Part shown: positions 60,616-64,000 of the stretch, piece after piece | Layout: every line of letters begins with the position of its first letter | How positions within the stretch are numbered: position 1 is the first letter of the stretch | Assembly: GCA_031772625.1 (NCBI GenBank) | Contig: CM062815.1 | Coordinates: 115,514,989-115,578,988 of the forward strand | DNA length: 64,000 bases | Origin: Pinus tabuliformis | Taxonomy: Eukaryota > Streptophyta > Pinopsida > Pinales > Pinaceae | Reading direction: 5' to 3' | Notes under the pieces: generated by a model | Seen by the model: the letters and a program-made list of their open reading frames with translations, nothing else | Database searches by the model: none | Told to the model about the DNA's origin: nothing | Program-made: the position numbers and the translations under genes

Positions 60616-61582
60616 AAACGTTGAAATGAATATGCATGTGGTTAACGGTGATTGGCTAGGTTTGTTGTGGATCGGATGGTAAAGTGATCTATGTATAATC
60701 TGATTAAGACGTGAGTTATTGGCTCTCGCTTAATCATTTTGTGCTGAAGGAAATGAGAATGTGAGTGAGATCTATTCAAATGAACCAAGTACTGAAGTCT
60801 GAATCAAGACAACAAAATCCAAAGCTCATGTGATAACTAGAAATATGAAACACAACCAATCTACTCTACCTTGCTATAATGGAATTGAAGCTACTTAAGC
60901 AAATGATCAATTAAACCATGAATCTACGCTAGCATACATGTACAATAAAGAGGAGCCTTAGCTACTAGGGTTGGGCCCTAACCCAAGAGATTTAGCCCTC
61001 TGAGTTAACTCAGTGCTGGCTCAAAACAAAACTCATTCTTATTATCAAAACAATGGATTACATCAACAACTATCAGAAGTCTTGCAACTTGAAAATAAAG
61101 TAAAGTTTTACAATCAAGAATACGAATCCTATTGAGGTCCTAGGCCTCTCTATTTATATGTCTGAAGTCTCCAATGACTTCCTTAAAATTAGGGAGTCTC
61201 GGCTCCCAAACTCGAGATAAACTGGTTCTTTGACTTCCACTTGCTCGACTGCCTTCTAGTCCTCATGATTTGATTGTTTGTACTCTGAGCTGATGGAGGA
61301 ATATTCGAATGCGGGGGTATTAAATGAGGAGGATTTCCCTCCTATAATTCCTCTCCCTTGTCCCATCCGATTTTTGACAAAGATCTTTGCTAAAATTCCT
61401 TTCTTTTATCCTTTAATCTAGCATTAAGTGCACATTAGACCATAAAGCAAAACATCCAACTCTAACTCATCTCATAAACAAAATATGATCAAAAGTATGC
61501 AATAAGTTGTGAGAATAGTTGGTTTGACTAAGCTAGGAGGTGAATTAAGGCCCATATAATTACCCAATGATGAGGCTCATCA

Positions 61583-61975
61583 ATTTTCATTGGATATCAT
61601 GGGAATGGTATGTTGAATGATGGAAGTATCATATGTCTTGATATCTTCATAGTTCCAAGCAAAGACATTTTTTTATTTCTTTAACAATTAAACAAAGGCT
61701 GATCTTTCATCTAGCGTAAGACTAACTCCTAGATTGATATTTTGAGGTTTAAGGTCAGTTTGAAGATTAACTAATTCAAATCTCAAAGTTTAGCTTTGAA
61801 TTTTTGAGTCAATGGGTTTCTTGAGCTGTCCTTAAGATCATATAAGTCTTCTAGCTTAACCACAAATTTAGGCATGGAATTTGTAGTCATTTCTTGCTTA
61901 AGTTGGGAGTCATGTTGATCTTCATATATTATACAGTCGTCGTAAGAGCCTTCAAGACTCACCAATTGGTAATAT
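61583..61975 (-). mobile_element. Fragment of another Tat-lineage gypsy element (region before RT)
   Basis: Minus-strand coding pieces include NYEDIKTYD (near 61640-61680) and SLEGSYDDCIIYEDQ (near 61915-61960), as in the protease-RT linker of Tat-type gypsy elements. The 2.3-kb LTR on the left and the plus-strand LTR on the right both appear inserted into this sequence, so it is the oldest layer here. Confidence 0.65.
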
Positions 61976-63096
61976 TGTCAGGAATAGAAGTGTTACACAG
62001 CAATTTGTCACCGTCCCTGTTACCCCTCACCCGCACACTGGAGGACTCATTCCGGGACCTGTGAGAAGTGACATGACCTGAAACCACTTGCATCATATTC
62101 CTCTAAGTATGAGCTTCATATGCCCTGAAGACATCTCCTGCAGAATACCCATGAAAACAACTCTTTTTGCATTAGCGCGGGTCCACAGTGTACTACCCGC
62201 GCCAATGGGGGAAATCCTCTAAAGAGGGCGCGCCATTAGCGCTCTGTCTCAAAGTCGCACTCGCGCCAGCCGAATTGAGTAAAGTTTTTAACAAACAAGC
62301 TTCCGAAGGTTCTCCTTAACCCATTCACCAACTGAATCTATGTTGAGCTAGGATGGTTTGGCTTCGAATCTCCATAGAAGGGAAGTGGTTTGCCACCTTT
62401 CATGGAAGCTTCTAAGTGATAAAGCCAATCCCATGGAAATTGTGGTTGATCCTATCTTCTTCCCCTCTATCTATAAAATCTTGTTCTTTTGCCTTGAGCA
62501 AGCTAGTTCAAGCTAGTACTAGTGATAGTGAGAATTCCAGGAGTTCAAGAGATTGAAGTTGCAAGAGCCTTCTTTGCACCCATAAGGCCAAATCTAAGTG
62601 AGGAGATTCTTGTCACCAAGGAGAGAGAGGCTTGTTTCCCATCCCAAAAAGCTTTGCAAGACTTGTGTAGCTGATCACCCAGCCAAAGGAGGATTTGACG
62701 TCAGAACTATGGTTGCATTCTTCTTTGTTATTTATCAATAATAGATGACTATCATTATGGTTCCACTCTCATTGTCTTATGATTGATGTTGAGTTATATC
62801 TTTTCTGACTGATATATAGTTGCATCTATTGGATTTTATGCTTGTATTTGTGTTGTTCTTTGCATGTGCAGGTGTCCAATCATGGAGATCGTGGGGATCG
62901 TGACCGGCCAAGGCAAAGGAACGAGGGCGATATCTCTTCGACGAACACTAGCGTTGGAATCCAAGTAGGTTCTCACCATCTACTTTTTATTTGCAATTAG
63001 GGACTTGCGTGATAGCATTGTTTGATTGTTGCTAGACCCGGTCTGGGCTAGTAGGGATCGCCTCTGTCCGCAGAGCGGATTTACCTCCACAACAAT
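61976..63096 (+). repeat. 5' LTR of a plus-strand Tat/Ogre-like gypsy element
   Basis: Starts TGTCAGGAAT, where the flanking gypsy frame is interrupted, and ends CTCCACAACA just before the primer site. It contains a TATA box CTATAAAA near 62471 and a GC-rich hairpin at 62175-62202. The second LTR lies outside the window. Confidence 0.65.
62175..62202. promoter_or_regulatory. GC-rich perfect hairpin in the LTR
   Basis: GCGCGGGT (62175-62182) and ACCCGCGC (62195-62202) form an 8-bp perfect inverted repeat around a 12-base loop, 270 bp upstream of the TATA-like box. It stands out in AT-rich surroundings. Confidence 0.7.
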
Positions 63097-63097
63097 T

Positions 63098-63118
63098 TGG
63101 CGACTCCGCTGGGGAGAT
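63098..63118 (+). other. Primer binding site, Tat/Ogre type
   Basis: TTTGGCGACTCCGCTGGGGA one base after the LTR end matches the primer site known from Tat/Ogre gypsy elements (reported as tRNA-Arg). I did not verify the tRNA. Confidence 0.65.
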
Positions 63119-64000
63119 CTTGTTGTTTGATTTGTAAACTTTAGACGGAGCCTGAAGTACAGCCAGGTAGCCTTCGAAATGCTATTGCTTTGCATTAGCG
63201 AAGTAGATCAACGCCACTTCAGTCAATCTCCGATTTGGTTTACGGACTAAACAACTTGGAGTTTGTCTTGTCTCTTTGGTTTTTCTTGCTTTGATTGCTT
63301 AGATAGCTTTCTGGGTTGGATTTCTTGCTGTTTCTTGCTTCCTGGTTTGCCTAGATACTATCTTCAAGCCCTGAGTTGCTTGCTTTTGTTTTTGACTTAG
63401 CAAACTTGATTAGCGTGCTTTTTAGCCTTACAGTTGCACCAATTGGCGCAAGTTGCTCAAAAACAACATGCGCCAATCCCATAAAAGTGTGAGTTGCAGC
63501 CTGACAGTCGCGCCAGGCCTGTCAACTTTTCCAGTTCGCTTGTCTTCAAGCCCTCTGAGCTTGGATTTGTATTTTTCCGCGTCTTTTTTAATTACTGGAG
63601 TGTGTTTGATCCTTGTTTGACTGGTTTTAGACTTTCATCCTTCGGGTGTTTGTCTCTTTCTATCAATTTCACTTTTTAGCCCTAGGGCATCTAGTGGCTT
63701 TGTGCATCGAGCCTTCCATAGGAGTCTTGGGTTCTTTGATCGTCCAGTCGACTTTGTGATTACTTTTTGCATTTTCTCAGTAGTTGTCAAAGCTTTTTTC
63801 AAGTGATTTGCTTCTTTTTCGCTTGGGTTTCGCTTGGCTTCGTTTGGGCTTAGATCACATAGCTCATAGAGGTCTTTGTGCTTTCTTCTTGGTTTGAAGG
63901 ACTGTTTTGGTGTTTTGGGGATTCGATTGTGTTCTCATTGAGTGAAATTGATCTTTTGCTCGGTGTTACTATCTCTCAAAATTTGTTTAGTGCACTTTGC
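63119..64000 (+). mobile_element. Leader of the Tat/Ogre-like element, running off the window
   Basis: T/G-rich, with no convincing coding sequence to the window end. A long untranslated leader or an extra 5' frame is usual in this lineage. The words GCGCCAA and CGCGCCA recur at 63440-63515. Confidence 0.5.

Larger units (their letters stand above)
55629..61582 (-). mobile_element. Athila/Tat-lineage Ty3/gypsy element, incomplete
   Basis: On the minus strand, from right to left, come the 5' LTR 59290-61582 (2,293 bp, TGATGAGC...GCTCATCA) and a tRNA-Asp-type primer site at 59268-59284 (minus TGGCGTCGTTGCGGGGG). Gag follows at 57998-58822 (PHFHVLTTEDPD, LRWFMGLP) with a CCHC-like region near 57960-58050. 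Then come protease (56715-57137, LGRPWLATADA) and RT (55629-56474, DYRELNKATKKYHFPLPF, VEIYMDDF). Integrase, RNase H and the 3' LTR are not in the window. The RT wording and tRNA-Asp primer are typical of the Athila/Tat branch. Broken. Confidence 0.85.
59290..61582 (-). repeat. Athila/Tat 5' LTR (2.3 kb)
   Basis: Bounded by TGATGAGCAC next to the primer site and GAGGCTCATCA at the right, where unrelated gypsy coding sequence begins. It contains two tandem arrays (59950-60230 and 60427-60615). Confidence 0.8.

Overview
This window looks like repeat-dominated DNA from a plant with a very large nuclear genome, most likely a conifer. The reasons are plant Ty1/copia and Ty3/gypsy elements of several lineages nested in one another, decayed copies of plant genes (hnRNP Q/LIF2-like, phospholipase A I, a receptor-like kinase), and above all a GIY-YIG-bearing Penelope-like element (PLE). 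Among land plants, that class is known mainly from conifers (the 'Dryad' elements). I see no intact host gene, no tRNA or rRNA gene and no CRISPR array.

Layout. 1-4390: two internal regions share an LTR family (LTRs 1161-1437 and 4115-4390). The second internal region carries a processed copy of an hnRNP Q-like gene directly behind a primer binding site, so it looks like a host transcript captured by a retrotransposon. 4391-15980: an old copia element on the minus strand, split by element A (7032-14013, target duplication CATTA). A is a large non-autonomous LTR element with an unknown conserved reading frame and a foldback MITE inside it. The right LTR of the old copia holds 20 W-box cores. 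15981-17560: a 131-bp tandem duplication and a decayed phospholipase A I gene. 17965-26650: the PLE, with reverse transcriptase on the left and GIY-YIG endonuclease plus a hammerhead-ribozyme-like motif on the right. Between them sits a young, whole-looking copia (19387-25358, LTRs differing at one position, target duplication TTAAC).

26650-30614: AT-rich DNA with two tRNA-type SINE-like copies, two tandem duplications, a receptor-kinase fragment associated with an inverted repeat, and an RNase H fragment. 30620-41006: element B, a relative of A (target duplication TCATC), with a gypsy element inserted in its left LTR (31838-36013, target duplication TGTGG). 41012-44939: unassigned DNA with two long (TA)n tracts. 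44940-49106: a non-autonomous LTR element (D) whose interior is full of telomere-like AACCCTA motifs. 49107-55270: a chromovirus containing a solo LTR (51857-53195, target duplication ATGTT). 55629-61582: an Athila/Tat-type gypsy with a 2.3-kb LTR containing two tandem arrays. 61583-61975: a further gypsy fragment. 61976-64000: the 5' LTR, primer site and leader of a plus-strand Tat/Ogre-like element that runs off the window.

The genes do not form a host pathway. The organisation is a stack of insertions whose order can be read from target duplications. The most noteworthy items are the PLE with its ribozyme-like motif, the LTR-captured hnRNP Q copy, the A/B family with an unknown conserved frame, the W-box-rich LTR and the telomere-motif-rich element D.
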